Positions 16,331 through 22,341 of a stretch of 22,341 nt of DNA are shown piece by piece. Where the stretch lies: assembly GCA_025054905.1 (NCBI GenBank), contig JANWZF010000219.1, positions 1 through 22,341 on the forward strand, read 5' to 3'. Position 1 is the first letter of the stretch. Each line of letters starts with the position of its first letter. Under the pieces are notes generated by a model that did not search any database, was not told the DNA's origin, and saw nothing but the letters and a program-made list of their open reading frames with translations. Made by a program: the position numbers and the translations under genes. This DNA is from Tepidimonas sp. (GTDB lineage: Bacteria; Pseudomonadota; Gammaproteobacteria; Burkholderiales; Burkholderiaceae_C).

Positions 16331-17797
16331 TCAGTCGATGCCGAGCTCGTGCAGCTTGCGGGTGATGGTGTTGCGCCCGATGCCCAGGCGCTGCGCGGCC
16401 TCGATGCGCCGGCCGTGCGTGCTCTGCAGCGCGGCATCGATCAGGCAGCGCTCGAAACGCTGCGACAGCACATCCCACACATCGCGCCGGCCTTCGGCGA
16501 GCAGACGCTGGGCTTCCGAGCGCAGCGCCTCTTCCCAGCCCACCGCCGCCGTGACGACGGCTGCTGCGGCAGCGGCATTGGCCGGCCTTGCCTGTTGCGC
16601 CGCGCCGGGATCCGCTGCAAGGGCTCGGGGCAGGGCCTGCAACACCTCCGGCGGCAGATCCTTGACGTCGACCACCTGTGCCGGGGCCATCACGGTCAAC
16701 CAGTGGCAGAGGTTTTCGAGCTGACGCACGTTGCCCGGAAAGTCAAACGCCTGCAGCGCCGCCAGCGCCACCTCCGACAACCGCTTGGGCTCCACCGCCA
16801 GCTGGCGCGCGCTGTGCTGCAAGAAGAAGCGCGCCAGCAGCGGGATGTCCTCGCGCCGCTCGCGCAACGGCGGCAGGCGCAGGCGGATGACGTTGAGGCG
16901 GTGGTACAGATCCTCGCGAAACGCGCCTTCACGGACGCGTTGCTCAAGGTTCTGGTGCGTGGCGGCAATCACGCGCACATTGGCCTTCAGCGGCGCGTGA
17001 CCACCGACGCGGTAGTAATGCCCATCCGACAGCACGCGCAGCAGGCGGGTCTGCAGCTCCAGCGGCATGTCGCCGATTTCGTCCAAAAACAGGGTACCCC
17101 CCTCAGCCTGCTCGAAGCGGCCGCGGCGCTGGGCCTGTGCCCCGGTGAACGCCCCGCGCTCGTGCCCGAACAGTTCGGACTCCAGCAGATCCTTGGGGAT
17201 GGCGGCGGTGTTGATGGCCACAAACGGCCCGCCGGCGCGCGGGGAATGCTTGTGCAGCGCACGCGCCACCAGCTCCTTTCCGGTGCCGGACTCACCCGTG
17301 ATCAGCACCGTGACGTGACTCTGGCTGAGCCGGCCGATGGCGCGAAAGACGTCCTGCATCGCCGGGGCCTGCCCCAGGATTTCAGGAGCGTTGTTGACCG
17401 CCTCGGCTGCGTCTTCTTCTTCGCGCAGGCTTTCCTCGACCGCACGGCGAATCAGCTCGACGGCCTTGGGCAGATCAAACGGCTTGGGCAGGTACTCGAA
17501 TGCCCCACCCTGAAACGCCGCCACCGCGCTGTCCAGGTCGGAGTAGGCCGTCATGATGATGACCGGCAGGCCCGGGCGTTGGCGGCGCACCTGCTCCAGC
17601 AGCTGCAAGCCGTTGGTGCCGGGCATGCGGATGTCGCTGACCAACACCTGGGGGCCGTCGTCGGCCCCGTCCGCCAGCGCATCCAACACCGCCTTGGGGC
17701 TGTCGAAACTGCGCGTGGCCAGCCCCTCGCGCGCCAGCGCCTTTTCCAGCACGAAGCGGATGGAGGGGTCATCGTCGACGATCCAGATCGGTTTCAT
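16331..17797 (-). CDS. ntrC: Nitrogen regulation response regulator NtrC (NR(I))
   Basis: Sigma-54-dependent activator that, when phosphorylated by NtrB under nitrogen limitation, remodels RNA polymerase at promoters such as glnA. Residue numbers count from the GTG at 17803. The receiver domain (about 1-120) has acidic DDD near the start, phosphoacceptor D57 (VSDIRMPG) and the Lys in LPKPFD. The AAA+ domain (about 140-380) shows Walker A GESGTGKE (170-177), the sigma-54 contact loop GAFTGA (217-222) and Walker B TLFLDEIGD. A Fis-type helix-turn-helix ends the protein (RRIEAAQRLGIGRNTITRKL). ATG 17797 is preferred because GAGG lies 7 bases before it; the GTG has no usable spacing. It follows ntrB after about 50 bases. 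Confidence 0.97.
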   Translation of the reverse strand: MKPIWIVDDDPSIRFVLEKALAREGLATRSFDSPKAVLDALADGADDGPQVLVSDIRMPGTNGLQLLEQVRRQRPGLPVIIMTAYSDLDSAVAAFQGGAFEYLPKPFDLPKAVELIRRAVEESLREEEDAAEAVNNAPEILGQAPAMQDVFRAIGRLSQSHVTVLITGESGTGKELVARALHKHSPRAGGPFVAINTAAIPKDLLESELFGHERGAFTGAQAQRRGRFEQAEGGTLFLDEIGDMPLELQTRLLRVLSDGHYYRVGGHAPLKANVRVIAATHQNLEQRVREGAFREDLYHRLNVIRLRLPPLRERREDIPLLARFFLQHSARQLAVEPKRLSEVALAALQAFDFPGNVRQLENLCHWLTVMAPAQVVDVKDLPPEVLQALPRALAADPGAAQQARPANAAAAAAVVTAAVGWEEALRSEAQRLLAEGRRDVWDVLSQRFERCLIDAALQSTHGRRIEAAQRLGIGRNTITRKLHELGID

Positions 17798-17848
17798 AGG
17801 CACGCCTCGCCGCTGCCGATCCTGCCCCGCTGCTGGCGCCCAACCGCC

Positions 17849-18916
17849 TCAGCCCAGCGGGATCAGGATCGTGAAATCGGTGTGACCGGGGCGGCTGTCG
17901 CATTCGATCAGACCCTGGTGCTGCTGCACAAAGGTCTGCGCCAGCGTCAGGCCCAGGCCTGTTCCCCCGTCACGCCCGGACACCAGCGGGTAGAAGATGC
18001 GATCGCGGATGTCCTCGGGCACGCCGGGGCCGTTGTCGATGACATGCAATTCCAGTGCCAGCCGCACACGCCGCTTGCCAAACGTCACCTGGCGCTGCAC
18101 CCGTGTGCGCAAGGTGATGCGCGCATCGCCCGCCTCGATGCGCTCGCGCAAGGCCTGTGCGGCGTTGTGCGCCAGGTTCAGCACGGCCTGGATCAGCAGC
18201 TCACGGTCACCCCGAAATTCCGGAATCGAGGTGTCGTAGTCGCGCACCACCTGCAAACCGCGCGGAAATTCGGCCAACAAAATGGCGCGCACGCGCTCGC
18301 ATACTTCGTGGATGTTGACGTCGCCCCATTGTGGGGCACGGCGGTGCGGCGCCAGCAACCGGTCCACCAGCACCTGCAGCCGGTCGGCCTCGTGCACGAT
18401 GACGTCGGTGTACTCGGCCAGGTCGGCGCGGTCGGCCAGCTCCATCTGCAGCAGCTGTGCCGCGCCACGAATGCCGCCCAAAGGATTCTTGATTTCGTGC
18501 GCCAGGTTGCGGATCAGTTCCTTGTTGGCCTGGGCCTGCTCCAGCAGGCGTTCTTCCCGCTCCTGGCGCGCTTGTTGCTCCAGCGGCAACATCTCGACGA
18601 TGCGCTGTTGGCGCGTTTCGGTGGCCGCCAGCACCAGATGCACCGGCAGCGGCGCGCGCAGCAGCCGGCGCAGCTGGGTGTCGTAGCGGATGACGGCGTA
18701 TTCGTGCGCCTGGGCCCCCTGCAGCGCGTTGTGCCACAGGGCCGGCTGCATCAACCAGTCGGCCAGATCAACCCCGCGCAGGTTGCGCCGGGAAAGCCCA
18801 ATGGCGTCCTCCAGCGCGTGGTTGGCAAAGCGAATGCGGCCCTGGGCGTCGACCACCGCCACCAGCGTGGCCAGCAGATCCAGGGCTGCGAATTCAGCCG
18901 CCGAGGAGCGCGTCAT
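17849..18916 (-). CDS. ntrB: Nitrogen regulation sensor histidine kinase NtrB (NR(II))
   Basis: Cytoplasmic two-component kinase/phosphatase that controls NtrC in response to PII protein. The 355-residue product has an N-terminal PAS domain (about 8-110, LDLLATLVAVVDAQGRIRFAN), a dimerisation/phosphoacceptor helix with H140 in NLAHEIKNPLGGIRG, and a catalytic ATPase domain with N box NLAHNAAQAL, G1 DNGPGVP and G2 GGTGLGL. No membrane segments are seen, as expected. The frame is open to 19207, but that extension lies antisense-like inside the upstream gene; ATG 18916 gives the normal length and sits 13 bases after the upstream stop. It forms an operon with ntrC. Confidence 0.96.
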   Translation of the reverse strand: MTRSSAAEFAALDLLATLVAVVDAQGRIRFANHALEDAIGLSRRNLRGVDLADWLMQPALWHNALQGAQAHEYAVIRYDTQLRRLLRAPLPVHLVLAATETRQQRIVEMLPLEQQARQEREERLLEQAQANKELIRNLAHEIKNPLGGIRGAAQLLQMELADRADLAEYTDVIVHEADRLQVLVDRLLAPHRRAPQWGDVNIHEVCERVRAILLAEFPRGLQVVRDYDTSIPEFRGDRELLIQAVLNLAHNAAQALRERIEAGDARITLRTRVQRQVTFGKRRVRLALELHVIDNGPGVPEDIRDRIFYPLVSGRDGGTGLGLTLAQTFVQQHQGLIECDSRPGHTDFTILIPLG

Positions 18917-18929
18917 CGCCCGCACGAAC

Positions 18930-19481
18930 TCAGCGCTGCGCAGGCGGCCCCAGGCGCGCCAGCTCGCGCTGCAGCGCCGCCACGTCGGCCTCGGCCCGCT
19001 CAAGCCGGGCGCGCAGCTCCTCGACCCGGGCCTGATAGCGCGGTCCATCGGTGCGCTCGTGGGCCAGCCGCGGCGGGCGGCCTTCGGCGTAATCCGCGCG
19101 GGCCTGCTCCAGACGTTCCTGCGCGCGGCGCAGCTCCTGCTCCAGGATACGGCGCGCTTCCTGGTCGCGTTGCTGCTGCTGATCGGGAGCCACCCGTTCG
19201 CCCCCACTGCGCGCGCCTGCCTGGCCGCTGTTGCCAGCAGCCGCAGCAGAAGCAGGGGATCCTGCGGCAGGCTGGGCCGGGCGCGTTCCTTCCACGATCG
19301 TCAGGTTGCCCCCTTGCACCTCACGGCAACCTCGCGCCACGGGATCGGCTCCGGGGTTGTTGGTGTATTCGTTGCCGCAGCGCCAGATCTTGCTGCCCTG
19401 CGCCAGCGCGGGCGGCAGCATCGCCAGCGCCACCGCAAGCCCGACCCACACACCGCAGCACTCCAAACATCTTGTGCGCAT
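18930..19481 (-). CDS. Small exported DUF4124-like protein with C-terminal coiled coil
   Basis: Predicted periplasmic protein of 183 residues. A signal peptide (about 1-28, ending MLPPALAQ) is followed by a short domain KIWRCGNEYTNNPGADPVARGC resembling DUF4124, with two cysteines that may form a disulfide. A low-complexity Ala/Gly/Ser/Pro linker leads to a highly charged, heptad-rich C-terminal half (about 100-175, e.g. RRILEQELRRAQERLEQA and VEELRARLERAEADVAAL). ATG 19481 is chosen because GGGG lies 7 bases upstream; ATG 19487 is too close to it, and longer starts would run through the hairpin after glnA. Sitting between glnA and ntrB, 13 bases from ntrB, it is probably co-transcribed with ntrBC. 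Its role in nitrogen control, if any, is unknown. Confidence 0.8.
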   Translation of the reverse strand: MRTRCLECCGVWVGLAVALAMLPPALAQGSKIWRCGNEYTNNPGADPVARGCREVQGGNLTIVEGTRPAQPAAGSPASAAAAGNSGQAGARSGGERVAPDQQQQRDQEARRILEQELRRAQERLEQARADYAEGRPPRLAHERTDGPRYQARVEELRARLERAEADVAALQRELARLGPPAQR

Positions 19482-19504
19482 ACCCATGCCCCACAGTATC
19501 CCCG

Positions 19505-19536
19505 AAAACGACGTGGGGCGGCACACCGGCCGCCCC
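19505..19536 (-). terminator. Hairpin after glnA (terminator or attenuator)
   Basis: On the minus strand a perfect 7-bp stem (GGGGCGG with CCGCCCC; 19536-19530 and 19521-19515) with an 8-base loop is followed after six bases by TTTT (19508-19505). It lies 64 bases past the glnA stop and just before the exported-protein gene, so it may reduce read-through from glnA into ntrBC. Confidence 0.45.
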
Positions 19537-19599
19537 ATCATCGCTGCACAAGTTTGGGCTCGTTGTCAACAGACCAGACAACCGCCCGCATTCACACCA

Positions 19600-21015
19600 T
19601 CACAAGCTGTAGTACATATCGAACTCGACCGGATGCGGCACCATCCGGAAGCGCGTGACCTCCTGCATCTTCAGCTCGATGTAGGCATCGATCATCGAGT
19701 CGGTGAAGACGCCACCCTTGGTCAGGAAAGCGCGATCCTTGTCCAGGTACTCCAGAGCCTGATCGAGGCTGTGGCAGACGGTGGGCACCAGCTTGTCTTC
19801 TTCCGGCGGCAGGTGATAGAGGTCCTTGGTGGCCGCTTCGCCCGGGTGGATCTTGTTCTCCACGCCGTCCAGACCGGCCATCAGCAGGGCCGCAAAGCAC
19901 AGATACGGGTTGGCCATCGGGTCGGGGAACCGGGCTTCGATCCGACGCGCCTTCGGGTTAGCCACATACGGGATGCGGATGGAAGCCGAGCGGTTACGCG
20001 ACGAATACGCCAGTTTCACCGGCGCTTCAAAGCCCGGCACCAGGCGCTTGTAGCTGTTTGTGGTGGGATTGGTGATCGCGTTGAGGGCGCGGGCATGCTT
20101 GATGATGCCGCCGATGTAATAGAGGGCGAAATCCGACAGCCCTGCATATCCGTCGCCAGCGAACAGATTCTTGCCGTCCTTCCAGACCGACTGATGCACG
20201 TGCATGCCGCTGCCGTTGTCGCCAGCCATCGGCTTGGGCATGAAGGTGGCGGTCTTGCCGTAGCGCTCGGCCACGTTCCAGATCACATACTTGAGCACCT
20301 GCGTCCAGTCGGCGCGCTCCACCAGCGTGCTGAACTTGGTGCCGATCTCACACTGCCCCGCACCGGCCACCTCGTGGTGGAACACCTCCACCGGAATGCC
20401 GAGGTTTTCCAGGATCGTCACCATCTCGGCACGCATGTCGTGCATGCTGTCTACCGGGGGCACGGGGAAATAGCCGCCCTTGACCGCCGGGCGGTGCCCA
20501 CGGTTGCCGTTCTCATACTTGGTGCCGGTGTTCCAGGAGGCTTCGTATTCTTCGATCTCGTAGCCGACCTTGCCCATCGATGTGTTCCAGGTCACGCTGT
20601 CAAAGACGAAGAACTCCGGCTCCGGACCAAAGTAGGCTGTATCCCCGAGCCCGGAAGCCTTCAGGTAAGCTTCGGCGCGCTTGGCAATCGAGCGCGGGTC
20701 ACGGTCGTAGGCCTTGCCGTCGCTGGGCTCGATCACGTCGCACTGCAGAAACAGCGTCGTTTCCTCGAAGAACGGGTCGATGCGCGCGGTGTTGGGGTCG
20801 GGCATCAGCAGCATGTCGGAGGCTTCGATGCCCTTCCAGCCCGCGATCGACGAGCCATCGAAAGCATGGCCGGAGGTGAACTTGTCTTCGCCGAAGGCGG
20901 AAATCGGCACGGTGACGTGCTGCTCCTTGCCCCGGGTGTCGGTAAAGCGGAAATCGACGAACTTGACGTCGTTTTCCTTGATCATGTTCATGACGTCGGC
21001 GACGGTCTTGGCCAT
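19600..21015 (-). CDS. glnA: Glutamine synthetase type I
   Basis: Forms glutamine from glutamate, ammonia and ATP; dodecameric and central to nitrogen assimilation. The protein is 471 residues, the usual length. Visible motifs include DGSSIAGWKGI, PEPEFFVFD, the active-site region EVAGAGQCEIG, KPMAGDNGSGMHVHQS, NRSASIRIP and EARFPDPMANPYL. The adenylylation site is Y400 in KDLYHLPPEE, so activity is probably controlled by GlnE. The frame is open upstream to 21147, but ATG 21015 gives the conserved MAKTVADVM start with a good ribosome site (AAGGAG, seven bases away). Upstream lie a sigma-54 promoter match and an NtrC palindrome. It is followed by the exported DUF4124-like gene and ntrBC. Confidence 0.98.
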   Translation of the reverse strand: MAKTVADVMNMIKENDVKFVDFRFTDTRGKEQHVTVPISAFGEDKFTSGHAFDGSSIAGWKGIEASDMLLMPDPNTARIDPFFEETTLFLQCDVIEPSDGKAYDRDPRSIAKRAEAYLKASGLGDTAYFGPEPEFFVFDSVTWNTSMGKVGYEIEEYEASWNTGTKYENGNRGHRPAVKGGYFPVPPVDSMHDMRAEMVTILENLGIPVEVFHHEVAGAGQCEIGTKFSTLVERADWTQVLKYVIWNVAERYGKTATFMPKPMAGDNGSGMHVHQSVWKDGKNLFAGDGYAGLSDFALYYIGGIIKHARALNAITNPTTNSYKRLVPGFEAPVKLAYSSRNRSASIRIPYVANPKARRIEARFPDPMANPYLCFAALLMAGLDGVENKIHPGEAATKDLYHLPPEEDKLVPTVCHSLDQALEYLDKDRAFLTKGGVFTDSMIDAYIELKMQEVTRFRMVPHPVEFDMYYSL

Positions 21016-21066
21016 GCCAGTGCTCCTTGTTGCTTCAGGGGGTCCAAAAAAGGCCTGGCAAAGTAA

Positions 21067-21081
21067 GCACGATCCGTGCCA
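21067..21081 (-). promoter_or_regulatory. Sigma-54 promoter of glnA
   Basis: Minus strand reads TGGCAC-GGATC-GTGC: a perfect -24 box, the required GG-N10-GC spacing, and a -12 box differing from TTGC at one base. The expected start of transcription is near 21055, about 40 bases before the glnA ATG. Together with the NtrC site upstream it predicts nitrogen-controlled expression. Confidence 0.8.
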
Positions 21082-21170
21082 GATCAAGCTGCCCGCCACG
21101 GCCACCAACAACCTCATTCCTCGACCGTGGCCGGACCATGCAGGCACAGCCCAGCCTTCGGCCGCCCAAA

Positions 21171-21187
21171 TGCACTAATATGGTGCG
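21171..21187. promoter_or_regulatory. NtrC-binding palindrome upstream of glnA
   Basis: TGCACTAATATGGTGCG closely matches the enterobacterial NtrC site TGCACCA-N3-TGGTGCA. Its centre is about 105 bases upstream of the sigma-54 element, the usual enhancer distance. Extra GGTGCA (21202-21207) and GCACCA (21217-21222) half-sites nearby may be a second, weaker site reaching into the 3' end of the neighbouring gene. Confidence 0.75.
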
Positions 21188-21211
21188 ACATGCCCCCAAT
21201 CGGTGCATCGC

Positions 21212-22048
21212 TCAACGCACCAATTCGGGGCCCAAGGTTTGCCCCAGCGCGCGCAGCTCGTCCAGCAAGGTCCGATAGGCGGCCTGCAGCGCTTCACCCC
21301 GCCCTTTGACGCCGAGCTCGATGTGGCGGCCGTACTGCGGATGGTCCACGCTGGGCAGGCTGAACACTTTGACACCTTCGAACTGCGCCTCGATGCGCTC
21401 CATCAGCGGGGTCAACGCCGCTTCCATCGCGCGCAACACGATCACCGAGCGTTCCTGCAGGCGGCCCTGTCCATGCAGGTCGGCGTACTGGGTGTCCAGC
21501 ACCCATTCGATCATCGGCCAGGCCATGACCGGAAAGCCTGGCACAAAATGCACCACGCCGCCGCCTGCCAAGCGGCAGGTAAAGCCAGGAATCTTGTTGT
21601 ACGGGTTGGGGATGATGTCGGCACCTTGCGGAAACACCCCCATCTGCAGCCGTTGCTGGTTGTCGGGGCGGTCGGGATCGAACGGCACCCCCTGCTCGGC
21701 GGCCACCTCGCGCATGCGCTGCTCGATCAACTGCTTGGCCTCGGGATGCAGCTGCATCGGCACCCCCAGCGCGGCAGCAGCAGCCTGGCGCGTGTGGTCG
21801 TCGGGCGTGGCACCGATGCCGCCCGTGCTGAACACGATGTCGCCGCTGGCGAAGGCCTGCTTCAACAGCGCCGTCAGCGCCGCGCGGTCATCCCCCACGT
21901 AGTGCGCCCAAGCCAGCGTCAGGCCGCGCGCCTGCAGCAGCTCGATCACCCGGCCCAGATGCTTGTCCTGGCGCTTGCCGGACAGGATTTCATCGCCAAC
22001 AACGATCAGACCGAAACGCACAGCCTGGGAGGCTTCAACGGGGGGCAT
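21212..22048 (-). CDS. CinA N-terminal / MoaB-MogA fold protein (competence/damage-inducible protein A family)
   Basis: A 278-residue protein with the molybdopterin-binding fold. The family motifs are VVGDEILSGKRQDKH at the N-terminus, the phosphate-binding loop STGGIGATPDDHTRQA (about 74-89), PQGADIIPNPYNKIPG and VPGFPVMAW. It lacks the C-terminal PncC-like nicotinamide-nucleotide amidase domain of full CinA, so it is the short form common in Betaproteobacteria. The substrate is uncertain: some CinA proteins act on nucleotide repair (ADP-ribose pyrophosphatase type), others are related to molybdenum cofactor synthesis. The ATG at 22048 lies inside the 3' end of the upstream EI24 gene (14-base overlap), suggesting coupling. 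The gene's 3' end is close to the glnA control region. Confidence 0.88.
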   Translation of the reverse strand: MPPVEASQAVRFGLIVVGDEILSGKRQDKHLGRVIELLQARGLTLAWAHYVGDDRAALTALLKQAFASGDIVFSTGGIGATPDDHTRQAAAAALGVPMQLHPEAKQLIEQRMREVAAEQGVPFDPDRPDNQQRLQMGVFPQGADIIPNPYNKIPGFTCRLAGGGVVHFVPGFPVMAWPMIEWVLDTQYADLHGQGRLQERSVIVLRAMEAALTPLMERIEAQFEGVKVFSLPSVDHPQYGRHIELGVKGRGEALQAAYRTLLDELRALGQTLGPELVR

Positions 22049-22341
22049 CGGGATTCTCCTGAGGGGTCAGCCGCGGCAGCGGATCGGCCGTTGCCGCCTC
22101 GGCGGGCGCCTGGGTCGCCGAGCGCAGCTCGGCCAGCGCCGCCAGCGTGTAGTGCACGAACCACAGCGAGGCAAACGCAAACACCAGCGCATAGATCCAG
22201 ATGGCCAGCGGCAGCAGCAGGGGGGCGAGCGCGATGAACATCGCCCCGGAGGCCCACAGCACACTGGGCGCGGCGCTGATCAGGCCGGTGGCCACGCCCA
22301 TCGCCAGCAACGGCGCCCGATGCGCGCGCAGGATCGCACGG
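22035..22341 (-). CDS. EI24-domain membrane protein, 3' part (cut by window end)
   Basis: C-terminal 101 residues of an inner-membrane protein that resembles the EI24 (etoposide-induced 2.4, formerly CysZ-like) family. The frame is open to the right edge, and residues there (RAILRAHRAPLLAMGVATG) already fit the family, so an apparent TTG start at 22310 is not the real start. Two hydrophobic stretches are visible (SAAPSVLWASGAMFIALAP and LAIWIYALVFAFASLWFVHY), followed by a soluble Ala/Pro-rich tail. It overlaps the downstream CinA-family start by 14 bases. The function in Betaproteobacteria is not established; sulfate transport by CysZ is the nearest characterised role. Confidence 0.8.
   Translation of the reverse strand, partial: RAILRAHRAPLLAMGVATGLISAAPSVLWASGAMFIALAPLLLPLAIWIYALVFAFASLWFVHYTLAALAELRSATQAPAEAATADPLPRLTPQENPDAPR

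Noticed and set aside
16313..19612. A 1099-codon plus-strand open frame across ntrC and ntrB
   Set aside because: It is antisense to two clearly recognised genes, its translation is rich in Arg/His/Gln with no family match, and such long shadows are expected in codon-biased high-GC DNA.
19231..21066. A 611-codon plus-strand open frame opposite glnA
   Set aside because: It is antisense to glnA, whose translation is unmistakable, and shows no recognisable motif.

Overview
The window is high-GC chromosomal DNA, most likely from a betaproteobacterium of the order Burkholderiales (Comamonadaceae-like). This rests on protein sequences and gene order: pyrG-kdsA-eno-ftsB, an EI24/CinA-type pair beside glnA, and glnA-ntrB-ntrC next to an exonuclease III gene. 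The genus cannot be fixed from the sequence alone.

Layout. (1) 1-2952: 3' part of an RND efflux permease, cut by the window start. (2) 3025-4254, minus: coaBC, divergent from (3) a tightly packed plus-strand run: pyrG, kdsA, an MNT/HEPN toxin-antitoxin pair (mntA-hepT), a DUF1330 gene, eno and ftsB. Five of these genes are joined by 4-base stop/start overlaps. (4) 9713-11236, minus: hslO (Hsp33) and a gamma-class carbonic anhydrase-like gene, divergent from (5) a DUF455 ferritin-like gene broken at codon 109. (6) 11579-14880: a foreign block of about 3.3 kb holding an exported alpha/beta hydrolase, three minus-strand genes or fragments of mobile-element type, and an ISL3-family transposase. 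The transposase frame runs straight into the 3' half of the DUF455 gene and gives a 602-codon chimeric ORF. (7) 15509-16303: exonuclease III. (8) Minus strand from the right edge: an EI24-domain membrane protein (partial), a CinA/MoaB-fold protein, glnA, a small exported coiled-coil protein, ntrB and ntrC.

How the genes work together. The right side is a nitrogen-control locus. glnA has a close match to a sigma-54 promoter and, about 100 bp upstream, a near-consensus NtrC palindrome, while NtrB/NtrC are encoded just downstream, so a feedback circuit can be read from the DNA. The centre-left combines CTP synthesis, KDO-8-phosphate synthesis, glycolysis (enolase) and cell division (FtsB), with a complete HEPN/MNT toxin-antitoxin module embedded among them.

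The most unusual structure is the disrupted DUF455 gene. Its two halves flank the foreign block with no loss of codons, and the 3' half is translationally fused in frame to the transposase. No convincing terminal inverted repeats or the usual 8-bp ISL3 target duplication could be found by eye, so the mechanism of insertion is open. No tRNA, rRNA or CRISPR array was seen.
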